Source: Asticcacaulis sp. AC466 (GTDB lineage: Bacteria > Pseudomonadota > Alphaproteobacteria > Caulobacterales > Caulobacteraceae). From it: DNA of 64,000 nt. Below the pieces are notes generated by a model that saw only the letters and a list, made by a program, of their open reading frames with translations, was not told where the DNA came from and ran no database searches. Below are positions 45,273 to 54,476 of the stretch, piece by piece; position 1 is the stretch's first letter, and every line of letters begins with the position of its first letter. The stretch lies in assembly GCF_000495815.1 (NCBI RefSeq), contig NZ_AWGE01000011.1, positions 51,732-115,731 on the forward strand, written 5' to 3'. Made by a program: the position numbers and the translations under genes.

Positions 45273-45311
45273 TCAAGGGCTAGTCCCTGGATTAATCGAT
45301 ACAGTCGCTTA

Positions 45312-45346
45312 AAACCCCGCCGGTGCAAACCGGCGGGGTTTTTCGT
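45312..45346 (+). terminator. rho-independent terminator of tuf
   Basis: Perfect 12-bp stem AAACCCCGCCGG / CCGGCGGGGTTT with a six-base loop (TGCAAA) and trailing T residues, 40 bases after the tuf stop. Confidence 0.93.
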
Positions 45347-45356
45347 TGTGGAGGGG

Positions 45357-45460
45357 CTAGAGCCTCATGCCTAAGAGTGGACCCACTTTTCGGAAAAACA
45401 TGAGGCGTTACAAAAAATTAGAGCCATGAGACGGCTCAACTGAGCCGACGAATGCTCTAG
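45357..45460. repeat. nested palindromic intergenic element
   Basis: Outer arms CTAGAGC (45357-45363) and GCTCTAG (45454-45460) enclose an inner inverted repeat GCCTCATG (45362-45369) / CATGAGGC (45399-45406), with GTGGACCCAC in its centre. Sequences with an ACTTTTCGGAAAA core next to such arms recur in alphaproteobacterial intergenic DNA as REP-like elements; whether this one is repeated in the genome cannot be seen here. The right arm contains the stop codon of the next gene. Confidence 0.5.
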
Positions 45461-46299
45461 GAAAACTCAGGCTTTACGTCTGCTTCCCAGATCTGTCCGC
45501 CTGAACGGCCGATTTCGCCGTTTTCATTTATGGCTTCCAGCGGGCATTCCGGCAAATAGATCTGTACCGGTACATATCGTACCTTGAGCGGGCCATTGTC
45601 GACCTCTACGGCCGGGAAGGTGAGGCCGAATTTCAGCAGGTCCGGTTCCAGGCGCAAATGTAGGTCCTCATCGAGATGCCCGTCCATCGAGTCGAAATAG
45701 CCACGCATCCGCCAGCTTACGACATCCGATACGTGCGGCGAAATCTGTCGGGCGCTTTCCGCCGCGACGAACGGCGGCAGAAGGCGCGTTATCGGGTCGT
45801 TTCCCCATTGCTGGAGCGCCACCGTCGCGTCCACAACGATATAGGGCGGAACCACCAGCCAGGCATGGCCAAGCACAGCGTCCTGAAAATCCTGGAAATC
45901 ATGCTTGTAGAAGCCGCAGCACAGGCCTTCGCTCGGCGCATCGAATGTGGTGCTGCCCAGAACGCTGAAGCTCCAGATGCCAAGGCGGTCGAGCATGCGT
46001 GACATCATGGTCGAGGCCTCCACACAGCCGCCGTGCCAGTTATCGGCGTGGAAGGCGGCAATGATCCGCTCGCACAGGCGGGGCACGATATCGCGGACAT
46101 GCGCGTCATAGGCCTCAGTCCGCGGCCGTATCTGTACCCAGTGGGCGTACAGCTCGCGCAGGTCCGTTGCCGGCATATTTGACGGCTGGTCGTAGAAGGC
46201 GAAACGTGACGTATCGATCCCTGCGGCGCGCAGATCCGCGTCAAGCCTCTCGAATTCGACGCCGGAAGCGGTAGGCGGCGTCGATGGCCTGACAGACAT
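45457..46299 (-). CDS. transglutaminase-like cysteine-fold protein, unknown function
   Basis: 280 residues, no signal peptide. A possible papain-like/transglutaminase triad can be read: Cys in WHGGCVEASTMMSRML (about 100), His in AVLGHAWLVVPPY and Asp in IVVDATVALQQW. The spacing and the order Cys-His-Asp fit a transglutaminase-like core, but the family is not recognised. ATG 46299 has AAGAGGAAA upstream; the frame is open to 46722 but that part is antisense to the DUF454 gene and not protein-like. It lies within the DNA that separates tuf from tRNA-Trp. Confidence 0.7.
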   Translation of the reverse strand: MSVRPSTPPTASGVEFERLDADLRAAGIDTSRFAFYDQPSNMPATDLRELYAHWVQIRPRTEAYDAHVRDIVPRLCERIIAAFHADNWHGGCVEASTMMSRMLDRLGIWSFSVLGSTTFDAPSEGLCCGFYKHDFQDFQDAVLGHAWLVVPPYIVVDATVALQQWGNDPITRLLPPFVAAESARQISPHVSDVVSWRMRGYFDSMDGHLDEDLHLRLEPDLLKFGLTFPAVEVDNGPLKVRYVPVQIYLPECPLEAINENGEIGRSGGQIWEADVKPEFS

Positions 46300-46456
46300 G
46301 TCGTTTTCCTCTTGGTACAGACTGATACTGGGTACAGATCGATACTGTGGTGCGCCGCAAGGGTGATGTCCAGCGCAATCAGAAATCGATGCGTTTCGTG
46401 GATAGCGGCAAAATGTCGGGCTAGGCGCGCCGGCCTTTTGCCGATATGGTCTGCAT

Positions 46457-46807
46457 ATGAGAATTCTTTTCATGTTTGGCGGTCTGGTCTTCGTCGGGCT
46501 GGGTGTTCTCGGCGCGTTTTTGCCGGTTATGCCTAGTACGGTGTTCTTCATCATCGCCGCTGTTTTCTTTGCCCGCTCCAATCCGGAATGGGAGGCAAGG
46601 ATCATGAACCATCCCAAAATCGGTCCGCCGATCCGCGCATTTCGTGAGCGCGGTGCGATAGGCAAGCCGGCCAAGATCGCAGCCGTCTCAGCTATGGCGG
46701 TCAGCTCGGTTGTTTCGGCCATCCTGTTGCATGGCTACTGGCGGTTCGCGCCGGCCGCCGTCTGTGCGGTGTGCGCCCTGTTTATCCTGACCCGTCCCAG
46801 CGAATAG
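46457..46807 (+). CDS. DUF454 (YbaN-like) inner-membrane protein
   Basis: 116 residues with two N-terminal helices and two C-terminal helices. GLVFVGLGVLGAFLPVMPSTVFFIIAAVFFARSNP and IMNHPKIGPPIRAFRERGAI are the DUF454 signature. Function unknown, commonly near heme- or redox-related genes elsewhere. Seven bases separate it from the next small gene, a probable two-gene operon. Confidence 0.9.
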   Translation: MRILFMFGGLVFVGLGVLGAFLPVMPSTVFFIIAAVFFARSNPEWEARIMNHPKIGPPIRAFRERGAIGKPAKIAAVSAMAVSSVVSAILLHGYWRFAPAAVCAVCALFILTRPSE

Positions 46808-46814
46808 AAACCCC

Positions 46815-47045
46815 ATGAAAGACCTGATCCGAACCAATAATCCAGCCCTGATCTCCTTCGTGGAGTCATTGTTGAAAAGCGCGGACCTAGCTTACTTCAT
46901 CGCCGATCAGGCGATGAGCGCCGCCGAAGGCTCAATAGGCATGTTCCCCAAACGCATTCTGGTTGCCGACGAACAGTTCGCGAAAGCGCGTGACCTATTG
47001 ATCGACGCCGGTCTGGAAAACGAGTTGCCGCCGATCAAACCCTGA
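46815..47045 (+). CDS. DUF2007-type small protein
   Basis: 76 residues. It begins MKDLIRTNNPALISFVESLL, then GSIGMFPKRILVADEQFAKARDLL, matching the DUF2007 family (small beta-alpha-beta proteins, sometimes labelled putative signal transducers). Cytoplasmic; function unknown. It follows DUF454 closely on the same strand. Confidence 0.85.
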   Translation: MKDLIRTNNPALISFVESLLKSADLAYFIADQAMSAAEGSIGMFPKRILVADEQFAKARDLLIDAGLENELPPIKP

Positions 47046-47150
47046 CATTACGGATTTGTAATCTTACTGGCCTTCGTTTCCCGTGCAACCGTCTTGACGG
47101 CTTTGCCGGGGCGGGGCTAGCGTTCGCGCCTCTTTTATGGGGAGTGTGCC

Positions 47151-49436
47151 TTGATTAAATCCGCCCGTTTGCCGTTGATCCTTCTGGGGTCTTTCTTGAT
47201 GACCACAACCATGATGACGGGAGCGGCCATGGCCCAGACCTCGACAGCGCAATCCCCGACCGCCGCAATGCAGGCAACGCATAATATCCTGACACCGGAA
47301 CGTGTTTTCGCCGACCCCGATATCAACGGGCCCAAGTCGGTTGGTGTCAAATTGTCGCCGGATGGCACGCTTCTGACCTGGCTCAAGCCGAAGGCCAGCA
47401 ATGCCCAGGTCCAGGATCTGTGGGCTGTGCCGGTCAAGGGTGGTGAGCCGTTTTTGCTGGTCGATGCGGATAGTCTGTCGTCGGAAAACAAGGAACTGTC
47501 CGAGGCCGAAAAATCCCGCCGCGAACGCATGCGCGTTTCCGCCCGCGGTGTCGTCGCCTATGAGTGGTCTGAAAACAGCCAGTCGATCCTTTTGCCGCTC
47601 GACGGTGACATTTACCTGGTCGACCGCGCCACAAAGAAGATCAGCCGTCTCACCGAGACGCCGGGGGACGAAGTCGATGCCAAGCTGTCGCCGAAGGGCG
47701 GCGCCGTGGCCTTTGTCCGCGACCAGACCCTATACCTGAAGGATTTGAAAAGCGGTGTCGAAACCCAGTTGACGCCGAAGGGCGAGGGGACGACGACCTA
47801 CGCTACGGCCGAGTTTATCGCCGAAGAAGAACTGGCCCGCCATACCGGCTATTGGTGGTCCCCTCTGGCGACCCAGATCGTTTACCAGAAAACCGACGAA
47901 AGCGGCGTCGCCGTTGCCCAGCGCGTGGAAATCGGCGGCGAGGGTGTCAAGATTGTTGATCAGCGCTATCCCTTCGCCGGCAAGCCCAACGCTATTGTCG
48001 AACTCTATGTGAAGACCATCGGCAATGACGCGCCGGTAAAGGTCGATCTGGGGAGCAATCCTGACTTTTACCTGGCCCGCGTCAACTGGGCCAAGGATGG
48101 AAAAACCTTTTATGTGCAGCGTTTGAGCCGTGACCAGCACAGGCTTGATCTGCTCCAGGTCGATCCGGCTACTGGCGCGACCAAGACCATTCTGTCGGAA
48201 ACCTCCGATACCTGGGTGGAACTGAATGACAATTTCAGACCGTTGAGCGATGGCAGCTTTATCTGGTCGTCCGAACGTGACGGCAACAATCATTTTTACT
48301 ACTATGGGGCGGACGGCAAGCTGATCCGCCAGGTGACGCATGGTGACTGGCCGGTCGACAAGCTGGCCGATATAAACGAAAAGACTGGCGAGCTCTATTT
48401 CGAAGCCTCGAAGGATACGCCTATAGAGCATGGCCTTTACAAGGTCAGCTTCCGCAAGGCGGGGGAGCCGGTGGCCATCACCGCACCTGGCGGCTGGTGG
48501 ACGACGTCGGTGTCCGGCGGCGGCGCGGCCTTTATCGGCAGCTATTCCGACCCGACGACCCCGCCGCAATCTGCGCTTTATGACGGCTCGGGCAAACGCC
48601 TGCGCTGGATCGAGGAAAACAAGCTGGATGCATCGCATCCCTACTATGCGTACAAGGATACCTACAGTGCGCCGGAGTTCGGCGAACTGACGGCAGCGGA
48701 CGGGGAGAAGCTGGAATATTACCTGTTGAAGCCGCGCAATTTCGATCCGTCGAAAAAGTACCCGGTGATCGTCTCCATCTATGGCGGACCGGCCAGCGCG
48801 ACGGTCAAAAAGACCTGGGTGGCGGCCAGCAACCGCTTGTTCCAGGAAGCCGGCTTCATCGTCTTCTCGCTCGATAATCGCGGCACACCCGGCCGCAGCG
48901 TGAAATTTGGCCGCGCTATCTACAAAAAGTTCGGTCAACCCGATATCGACGACCAGATCATGGGCGCCAAATGGTTGCAAAGCCTGCCCTATGTCGATGG
49001 CGCGCATATCGGCATCATGGGATGGAGCCAGGGCGGGTTTGTTACGCTGATGGCTATGACGGCCAAGGACACGCCGTTTGCCGCCGGTGCGGCGGGGGCG
49101 CCGCCGACGCAATGGGAGCTCTATGACACGGCCTATACCGAACGATACATGTCAACACCGCAGGCCAATCCGGAGGGCTATGCTGCTTCGGATGTGTTGA
49201 ACCGCATAGATAATCTCAAACCCGGTGCGCTTCTGCTGATGCACGGCATGGCCGATGATAATGTGCAACTGGCCAATTCGACGCGCGTCATGGCGGCCTT
49301 GCAAAAGAAGGGTGTGCCGTTCGAGCTGATGCTCTTCCCCGGTGAGCGTCACGGCCTTAAGGGGAACGAACGCAACCTGCAACGTTTCCGGTTGCAGCTC
49401 GATTTCTTCACCCGCAAGCTCAAGCCAAAGGCGTAA
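47151..49436 (+). CDS. S9 family peptidase (dipeptidyl peptidase IV type), secreted
   Basis: 761 residues from a TTG start preceded by GGGGAG. Signal peptide about 1-28 (GAAMAQ). The N-terminal beta-propeller carries the DPP-IV double-Glu motif in EFIAEEELARHTGYWWSP, which anchors the substrate N-terminus. The C-terminal alpha/beta hydrolase has catalytic Ser in GIMGWSQGGF (about 625), Asp in MADDNVQ and His in GERHGL. It removes N-terminal dipeptides, usually with Pro or Ala second, in the periplasm. Confidence 0.93.
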   Translation: MIKSARLPLILLGSFLMTTTMMTGAAMAQTSTAQSPTAAMQATHNILTPERVFADPDINGPKSVGVKLSPDGTLLTWLKPKASNAQVQDLWAVPVKGGEPFLLVDADSLSSENKELSEAEKSRRERMRVSARGVVAYEWSENSQSILLPLDGDIYLVDRATKKISRLTETPGDEVDAKLSPKGGAVAFVRDQTLYLKDLKSGVETQLTPKGEGTTTYATAEFIAEEELARHTGYWWSPLATQIVYQKTDESGVAVAQRVEIGGEGVKIVDQRYPFAGKPNAIVELYVKTIGNDAPVKVDLGSNPDFYLARVNWAKDGKTFYVQRLSRDQHRLDLLQVDPATGATKTILSETSDTWVELNDNFRPLSDGSFIWSSERDGNNHFYYYGADGKLIRQVTHGDWPVDKLADINEKTGELYFEASKDTPIEHGLYKVSFRKAGEPVAITAPGGWWTTSVSGGGAAFIGSYSDPTTPPQSALYDGSGKRLRWIEENKLDASHPYYAYKDTYSAPEFGELTAADGEKLEYYLLKPRNFDPSKKYPVIVSIYGGPASATVKKTWVAASNRLFQEAGFIVFSLDNRGTPGRSVKFGRAIYKKFGQPDIDDQIMGAKWLQSLPYVDGAHIGIMGWSQGGFVTLMAMTAKDTPFAAGAAGAPPTQWELYDTAYTERYMSTPQANPEGYAASDVLNRIDNLKPGALLLMHGMADDNVQLANSTRVMAALQKKGVPFELMLFPGERHGLKGNERNLQRFRLQLDFFTRKLKPKA

Positions 49437-49443
49437 GGTCGTG

Positions 49444-49473
49444 CGGGCCGGGTGCGTGTCTCCGGCCCGTCAC
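49444..49473 (+). terminator. hairpin after the S9 peptidase gene
   Basis: Stem CGGGCCGG / CCGGCCCG (8 bp) with a 10-base loop and a short, interrupted T-run (TCACTTT). Probable but weaker than the tuf and TonB-receptor terminators. Confidence 0.5.
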
Positions 49474-49572
49474 TTTGATTACAAACGGTTCATGACAGCT
49501 AATTAAGTTGTAACCGGCGTAACCTGTGTCCAAAATGTGTTCAACAGATCATTTCCTACAGGATCAAACACA

Positions 49573-50409
49573 ATGAAGACCTTCGCCCTGATCGCCTCTG
49601 CCTCGGCATTTACCGCTATCGCCCTGACGGCATCCGCCGCTTCGGCGCATACGGACGTGCAACTCGAAAACATGGCCGCGCGGGTCGTTGTCACGCCTGA
49701 AAATCGCGCCGACGTCGAGCTCAAGGTCGTTTACGGAAAGGCGCAGGTGCCACAGATCATGGTCCGTACCAAGGGCAACACCCTGGTTGCCGACGGCAAG
49801 CTGAAAGGCCGCGGCCTGAATTGCAAGGCCGGCGGGGTCAATATTAATGGCCTGGGCCAGGTGGCCAGCGCCGATCTTCCGACAGTGTACATAAAGGTCC
49901 CCATGGACGCTAAGATTGCCGCAGGCGGGGCGACCTACGGCACCGTTGGGGCTAGCAAATCCTTGGAGTTCAGCGAAGGAGGTTGCGGTAGCTGGCAGTT
50001 GGCAAGCGTTTCCGGTAAGGCCGAAATCAATATCGGCGGCTCAGGTGACGTGTCTCTGGTCAACAGCGCCGACGCCGCGGTCAATATCGGTGGTTCCGGT
50101 AATTTCACCGCGCAATCGGTCAATGCCCTTGAGGTCAATATCGGCGGCAATGGCGATCTGTTCGTCAACAAGCTGAACGGGCCGCTGGAAGTAAATATTG
50201 GCGGCTCCGGTAATGTGAAGGTCGACAGCGGCGTCGCCACGTCGATGGAAGTCAATATTGCCGGTTCAGGTGACGTCCGTTTCGGCGGCGAGGCCAAGAG
50301 CTTGGAAGTCAACATCGTTGGCTCCGGTGATGTGCGCGTCAAGTCGGTGACCGGCAATATTTCACGCTCGATCATGGGGTCGGGCAAGGTGATTGTTGGT
50401 CAGTGGTAA
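49573..50409 (+). CDS. secreted DUF2807 (GIN-domain) repeat protein
   Basis: 278 residues with a signal peptide (about 1-26, ASA-H). The C-terminal two thirds repeat a unit of the form EVNIGGSGDV about seven times (INIGGSGDV, VNIGGSGNF, VNIGGNGDL, VNIGGSGNV, VNIAGSGDV, VNIVGSGDV), which predicts a right-handed beta-helix as in the DUF2807 head-domain family. Function in proteobacteria is unknown; an adhesive or envelope role is inferred. ATG 49573 gives the signal peptide; 49537 is a weaker in-frame start. Confidence 0.88.
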   Translation: MKTFALIASASAFTAIALTASAASAHTDVQLENMAARVVVTPENRADVELKVVYGKAQVPQIMVRTKGNTLVADGKLKGRGLNCKAGGVNINGLGQVASADLPTVYIKVPMDAKIAAGGATYGTVGASKSLEFSEGGCGSWQLASVSGKAEINIGGSGDVSLVNSADAAVNIGGSGNFTAQSVNALEVNIGGNGDLFVNKLNGPLEVNIGGSGNVKVDSGVATSMEVNIAGSGDVRFGGEAKSLEVNIVGSGDVRVKSVTGNISRSIMGSGKVIVGQW

Positions 50410-50478
50410 AGCGCAAGGGAATTCTCCTGCAACTGTGGCGCTTTAGCCCTTTACACGGTTAACGCCTGTGTTAACGAT

Positions 50479-52527
50479 TTGAGCCCGGTGGATCGCATCC
50501 GCCGGGCTTATGCTTCAGGGGTGGGGATCGTGTTCGAGGAAGAGGTCAGGCGGCGCATTCATTTTGCACCTGAACCCGATTGGGTGAAGGTGCAGGATTT
50601 CAGCCGCCCGGCGACGCTCGATCAGTCCAAGGCGCCATACGGTTTTTATACCTGGCTGGTCGATGACCAGTCGAAGCTGGATTTTCGTCCGCACCGCTAC
50701 GACCGCACGATCGAGGAAGTCGTGAATCTGTCGGCCATGAGCTATCTGGCCAATGTCACAATCCCGTTCAACCCCTATTACGATGAACTGACCATCCACC
50801 ACATCCGCATTCTGCGCGGCGATCAGGTCATCGATGTAGATGTTGAATCGCGCTACATCGTTATGCGGCGCGAACGCAGTTTCGAGCGCCTGGTGCTGGA
50901 CGGGCGGTGGACCTTGGCCGTCACCTTGCCGGACGTGCGTGTCGGCGACATCATCGATACGGCCATGACCTTGTCTGGAGATCCGGCCTGTTTCCAGGGC
51001 GAGTTCTCTATTCCGGTCCTGCTCCAGAACCTCATTTACTGGGATCGGCGTCACGTCCGTCTGCTGGTGCCACCAGAGCGCCAGATATACATGAAGCCGT
51101 TCCCCCTCGGCTGGACGGAGCCACGCATCTCGGTCCTGGCGGACGGTTACAGTGAAATCCTGTTTGAGGCATCGCAGGTGAGCGAGTGCGATTACGAGTC
51201 CGATGCGCCAGGCTGGGTTATGCCGGTAAGGGGCGCCTACGCTTCCAGCATAGATACCTGGAAGCGCGTCGGCGATGTGATGCGCGCCGGTTTCGAAGGC
51301 GATAGCGACTATCCGGACGGATTGCTGGACATCATCCACCAGATAGAAACCGACCATGTGGCGACCTCGGATCGCATTGTCGCCGCCGTGCGCTGGGTGC
51401 AGGAAAACATCCGCTACTTCGCTTTTTCGTTCGGCGAAGGCGGGTTCGTGCCGCGTAGCCTTAAGGACATTTTCGCCGACCGTATCGGTGACTGCAAGGA
51501 CGTCTCGAAAATGATCGCGGCCATGCTGACGAAGATGGGCGTGGAGGCTTGGCCGGCCCTGGTCGATACTAGCCGTGGGTTCGACCTCGCCAGTACCCAG
51601 CCCCGCCTGGGCGCGTTCAACCACTGTATCTCCATGTGCTACCATGACGGCCGGATGTACTGGTTCGAAGGCACGTCGGATGTGGCGCAGGGCGGGGATC
51701 TCGACCACATGGCACAGAACGATCTTGGCTACGCCTTGATTTTGAAGCCCGGCGGCGATCTGATCCGCATGATGGATAAGGCGCCTGGCCTGGATTACGA
51801 AGTTCGCGAGGTTATTCACTTGCCGGTTAAGACGGGTGAGGAGACGGTCATAGAGATTGACTATATCTATCGCGGTGCGCGGGCTGACGGTGTGCGTCGG
51901 GAACTCCGGCACCAGAGCCTTACCAGCTATGTCGAAGACCGTTGTGCCCTGTTCAGCTATATCTATGGCATGAACATGTGTGCCATTCCGCAAATGACCG
52001 ATGACCGCAAGCGCAACGAGATCACGATCACCACGCTCGTCACTACCGATAATCCCTGGCACACGACCAGCCGCAACGGAGAAAGGGTTTTCTTCAGCCC
52101 TGAGTCCGGCTTCGATTATGTGCTGGAGGAACCGGAAGGACGGCGTCGGTTCCCGTTCGACATCGGCGATGTCCGCGAAGGGCGCATCACCACCTTGATC
52201 AAGACGGCGTTGCCGCTCAGCTGGCCGGCCCAGGCCAGAAGCTGGGATTTTGGCGGCTTGCGCTTGAGCTTCACCCCGCGCCAGACCGCGCAGGGCTATG
52301 AGGCGGTGCGTGATTACACGGTGTTACGACCATGGCTGACGGCCGAGGAAAAAATGGCGCTTGACCGGGCATATAGCGAGATTGGCACTTACGACCGGAT
52401 GAGCATCTGTGCGCCGGGCCGTGCGCCTGTCAAATGGCTGCCGGGTTTGATGACACGCGCGGCGCTATGGGGCGGCTTGCCATTGCTTGGCCTGGCCATA
52501 TGGGGCGTGGTCCACCTGCTGACTTGA
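50479..52527 (+). CDS. DUF3857/transglutaminase-like protein with C-terminal membrane helix
   Basis: 682 residues in the open frame. A DUF3857 domain (about 50-230) is followed by a transglutaminase-like core (about 260-400) with VRWVQENIRYFAF, GDCKDVSKMIAAML (Cys about 338), NHCISMCYHDGRMYWFEGTSDVAQ supplying His and Asp candidates, a second beta region, and a C-terminal helix (ALWGGLPLLGLAIWGVVHLL). There is no N-terminal signal. The start is uncertain: TTG 50479 has no clear ribosome-binding site and GTG 50521 is possible. The family is widespread but functionally undefined. Confidence 0.85.
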   Translation: MSPVDRIRRAYASGVGIVFEEEVRRRIHFAPEPDWVKVQDFSRPATLDQSKAPYGFYTWLVDDQSKLDFRPHRYDRTIEEVVNLSAMSYLANVTIPFNPYYDELTIHHIRILRGDQVIDVDVESRYIVMRRERSFERLVLDGRWTLAVTLPDVRVGDIIDTAMTLSGDPACFQGEFSIPVLLQNLIYWDRRHVRLLVPPERQIYMKPFPLGWTEPRISVLADGYSEILFEASQVSECDYESDAPGWVMPVRGAYASSIDTWKRVGDVMRAGFEGDSDYPDGLLDIIHQIETDHVATSDRIVAAVRWVQENIRYFAFSFGEGGFVPRSLKDIFADRIGDCKDVSKMIAAMLTKMGVEAWPALVDTSRGFDLASTQPRLGAFNHCISMCYHDGRMYWFEGTSDVAQGGDLDHMAQNDLGYALILKPGGDLIRMMDKAPGLDYEVREVIHLPVKTGEETVIEIDYIYRGARADGVRRELRHQSLTSYVEDRCALFSYIYGMNMCAIPQMTDDRKRNEITITTLVTTDNPWHTTSRNGERVFFSPESGFDYVLEEPEGRRRFPFDIGDVREGRITTLIKTALPLSWPAQARSWDFGGLRLSFTPRQTAQGYEAVRDYTVLRPWLTAEEKMALDRAYSEIGTYDRMSICAPGRAPVKWLPGLMTRAALWGGLPLLGLAIWGVVHLLT

Positions 52528-52588
52528 CAGGGTGCGTCTGCCGGATGTCAATGACGGATATAATATAAAAAACGTCAGGGAAGACATC

Positions 52589-53791
52589 ATGAAGGGTTTG
52601 GCATCCTCCAGCCGGCGAACGCTGTTGTTCACGGTCGCTGCATCGGCGCTCGTTGCAGCCTGCGGCGGCGGTGGCAGTAGCAGTGGGGGAGTCGGCGGGA
52701 CGTCTTCCGGCAGTTCCAGCTCTTCATCGTCTTCGGTGACCTTACCCGATCCAGCGACGGCGCCCGCGCTTAAAACCGTCTTTGCCAGCAAGTTCAAGAT
52801 TGGTTTTGCTGTCGATCCGGCGCTTACCAGCCAGGCGCCGACCAATGCTCTTCTGCTCAAACATGCCAGTACCCTGACCGCCGAAAGCGTCATGAAGGCC
52901 AATCCGATAGGCGTCTCGGCGGGTGTCTATGATTTCACCCAGTCCGATGCTTTGATCGCCTTTGCGCAGGCCAACGGAATTTCCGTGCGGGGACATGCCC
53001 TGGTGTGGCACCAGACGTCGCCATCGTGGTTTTTCGACGGCGACCGTACCGATATGACGGCCTATAAGGCCCTGGTGCGCGGCCGACTGGAAACCTATGT
53101 GACGGACGTCGTCACCCATTTTAAGGGCAAGGTCTATTGCTGGGACGTGGTCAACGAAGTGACCAGCGATAGCGCGGCAGCTACATATCGCGACAGCGAA
53201 TGGTATCGCATCTTCGGGGCTGACTTCATCGACTACGCCTTTCGCGCGGCGCGGGCTGCCGACCCTGGCGCGCAATTGTTCATCAATGAATATTTGACTG
53301 AGGAGGCTGGGAAGCGCGGTCGCCTGATGACGATTGTCCAGGGAATGCTTGACCGTGGTGTTCCGGTCGACGGCGTTGGGCATCAGATGCATATTGATAT
53401 TTCTTATCCGGGCGCGGCCGAAGTCGAGGCAGCTCTTGCGGCGGTTGAGGCGAAGGGGCTCGTCAACCATGTGACCGAAATGGATGTCTCGGTCTATGCC
53501 GACCCGGGAAGCTGCGATGCCAACGCCACGGGCTGTCTGCCCGCCGTGACGGTAGGGGCGGCAGGGTATAGTGCGGCCTTGCGGTCACAGGCCCTGAAAT
53601 ATCGTGAACTGTTCGCCGTTTTCGCTGCGCATGCCAGCGTCAAGTCCGTGACGCTCTGGGGCGTGGCGGACAATCATACCTGGCTAGACACCTATCCTGT
53701 GACGCGGAAGGACTATCCTCTGCTGTTCGACACCTCCGGCAATCCGAAATCGGCCTTCTGGGCGGTGGTCGATCCGGCTTTCGTGCCTTAA
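52589..53791 (+). CDS. GH10 endo-beta-1,4-xylanase lipoprotein
   Basis: 400 residues. After SSRRTLLFTVAASALVAAC (lipoprotein Cys about 25, with a twin-Arg) comes a Gly/Ser linker with a run of about 12 Ser, then a GH10 barrel (about 75-400): RGHALVWHQTSPSWFF, acid/base Glu in CWDVVNEVTSD (about 190), LFINEYLTEE, GVGHQMHI, nucleophile Glu in HVTEMDVSVY (about 297) and TLWGVADNHTWL. It cuts the xylan backbone at the cell surface or in the periplasm, supplying substrate for the GH115/TonB-receptor system at 26-34 kb. It is placed directly before tRNA-Trp. Confidence 0.94.
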   Translation: MKGLASSSRRTLLFTVAASALVAACGGGGSSSGGVGGTSSGSSSSSSSSVTLPDPATAPALKTVFASKFKIGFAVDPALTSQAPTNALLLKHASTLTAESVMKANPIGVSAGVYDFTQSDALIAFAQANGISVRGHALVWHQTSPSWFFDGDRTDMTAYKALVRGRLETYVTDVVTHFKGKVYCWDVVNEVTSDSAAATYRDSEWYRIFGADFIDYAFRAARAADPGAQLFINEYLTEEAGKRGRLMTIVQGMLDRGVPVDGVGHQMHIDISYPGAAEVEAALAAVEAKGLVNHVTEMDVSVYADPGSCDANATGCLPAVTVGAAGYSAALRSQALKYRELFAVFAAHASVKSVTLWGVADNHTWLDTYPVTRKDYPLLFDTSGNPKSAFWAVVDPAFVP

Positions 53792-53899
53792 GCTGTAAAA
53801 ATTCCCACAATGGGTGTTGCGCGCTGCGCTTTCGGCTGATAAACCGCACGCCTCCCATGGATAAGCCGAGACTCAGGTCTGGCTGTCCCTGAGAACTGC

Positions 53900-53975
53900 A
53901 GGGGTGTAGTTCAGCTGGTAGAGCGTCGGTCTCCAAAACCGGATGTCGTGGGTTCGAGTCCCTCCGCCCCTGCCA
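53900..53975 (+). tRNA. tRNA-Trp (anticodon CCA)
   Basis: 76 bases with encoded CCA. Acceptor AGGGGTG pairs with CGCCCCT (one G-U), D-arm TAGTTCAGCTGGTAGAGC, anticodon loop CTCCAAA, T-loop TTCGAGT. It stands upstream of secE as in most bacteria. Confidence 0.96.
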
Positions 53976-54137
53976 TTTCTTTTCGGAACGCGTTTTGAAA
54001 CGTGTCACGCTTGTCGTGCACTTTTTGGATAAAATGCGGTCCAAATTAAATGTAGGCTTGAAACCTGGGTTTCGAGCCTCATTTTTGTTGTTCGGAAGCC
54101 GCGACGTGCGCGGCGCAGACTGATAGGCGTTTTAACG

Positions 54138-54470
54138 GTGAAGAAACCTGAAACCCAAAAAGCGGGTACAAAGACGAAGACCGTGGAGCCGGGCCGCAAG
54201 GTGGCAATCGGTAAGGTCGATCCAGTAAAGGCGCCCGCCGGGGCCGCCGCTGTCGAAAAGACGCCGAAGAAACCGTTCAACCCGGTGAAGTTCTTCAAGG
54301 AAGTTCAGGTCGAGGCCAAGCGCATCACCTGGACGACGCGCAAGGAAGTGTGGATCACGACTGTTATGGTCCTGATCATGGTTGTCCTGGCGGGGCTCTT
54401 CTTCTTTGTCATTGACGGCGCGCTCGGTTTCCTGACCAATTACGTTACCAAGATCGGCATTCAAGGATAA
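54138..54470 (+). CDS. secE: preprotein translocase subunit SecE
   Basis: 110 residues from GTG. A basic, Pro/Ala-rich N-terminal tail (about 1-45) precedes FFKEVQVEAKRITWTTRKEVWITTVMV, the conserved amphipathic helix, and one membrane helix (about 72-95). SecE clamps SecY in the SecYEG channel. The six-base gap to nusG indicates an operon. Confidence 0.94.
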   Translation: MKKPETQKAGTKTKTVEPGRKVAIGKVDPVKAPAGAAAVEKTPKKPFNPVKFFKEVQVEAKRITWTTRKEVWITTVMVLIMVVLAGLFFFVIDGALGFLTNYVTKIGIQG

Positions 54471-54476
54471 TCTGAC

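Noticed and set aside
46300..46722. N-terminal extension of the transglutaminase-like gene to 46722
   Set aside because: Antisense to the DUF454 gene, Pro/Arg/Thr-rich, and a good start with ribosome-binding site exists at 46299.
50408..50444. Terminator after the DUF2807 gene
   Set aside because: AAAGCGC/GCGCTTT stem with a loop of more than 20 bases and no T-run; too weak to call.
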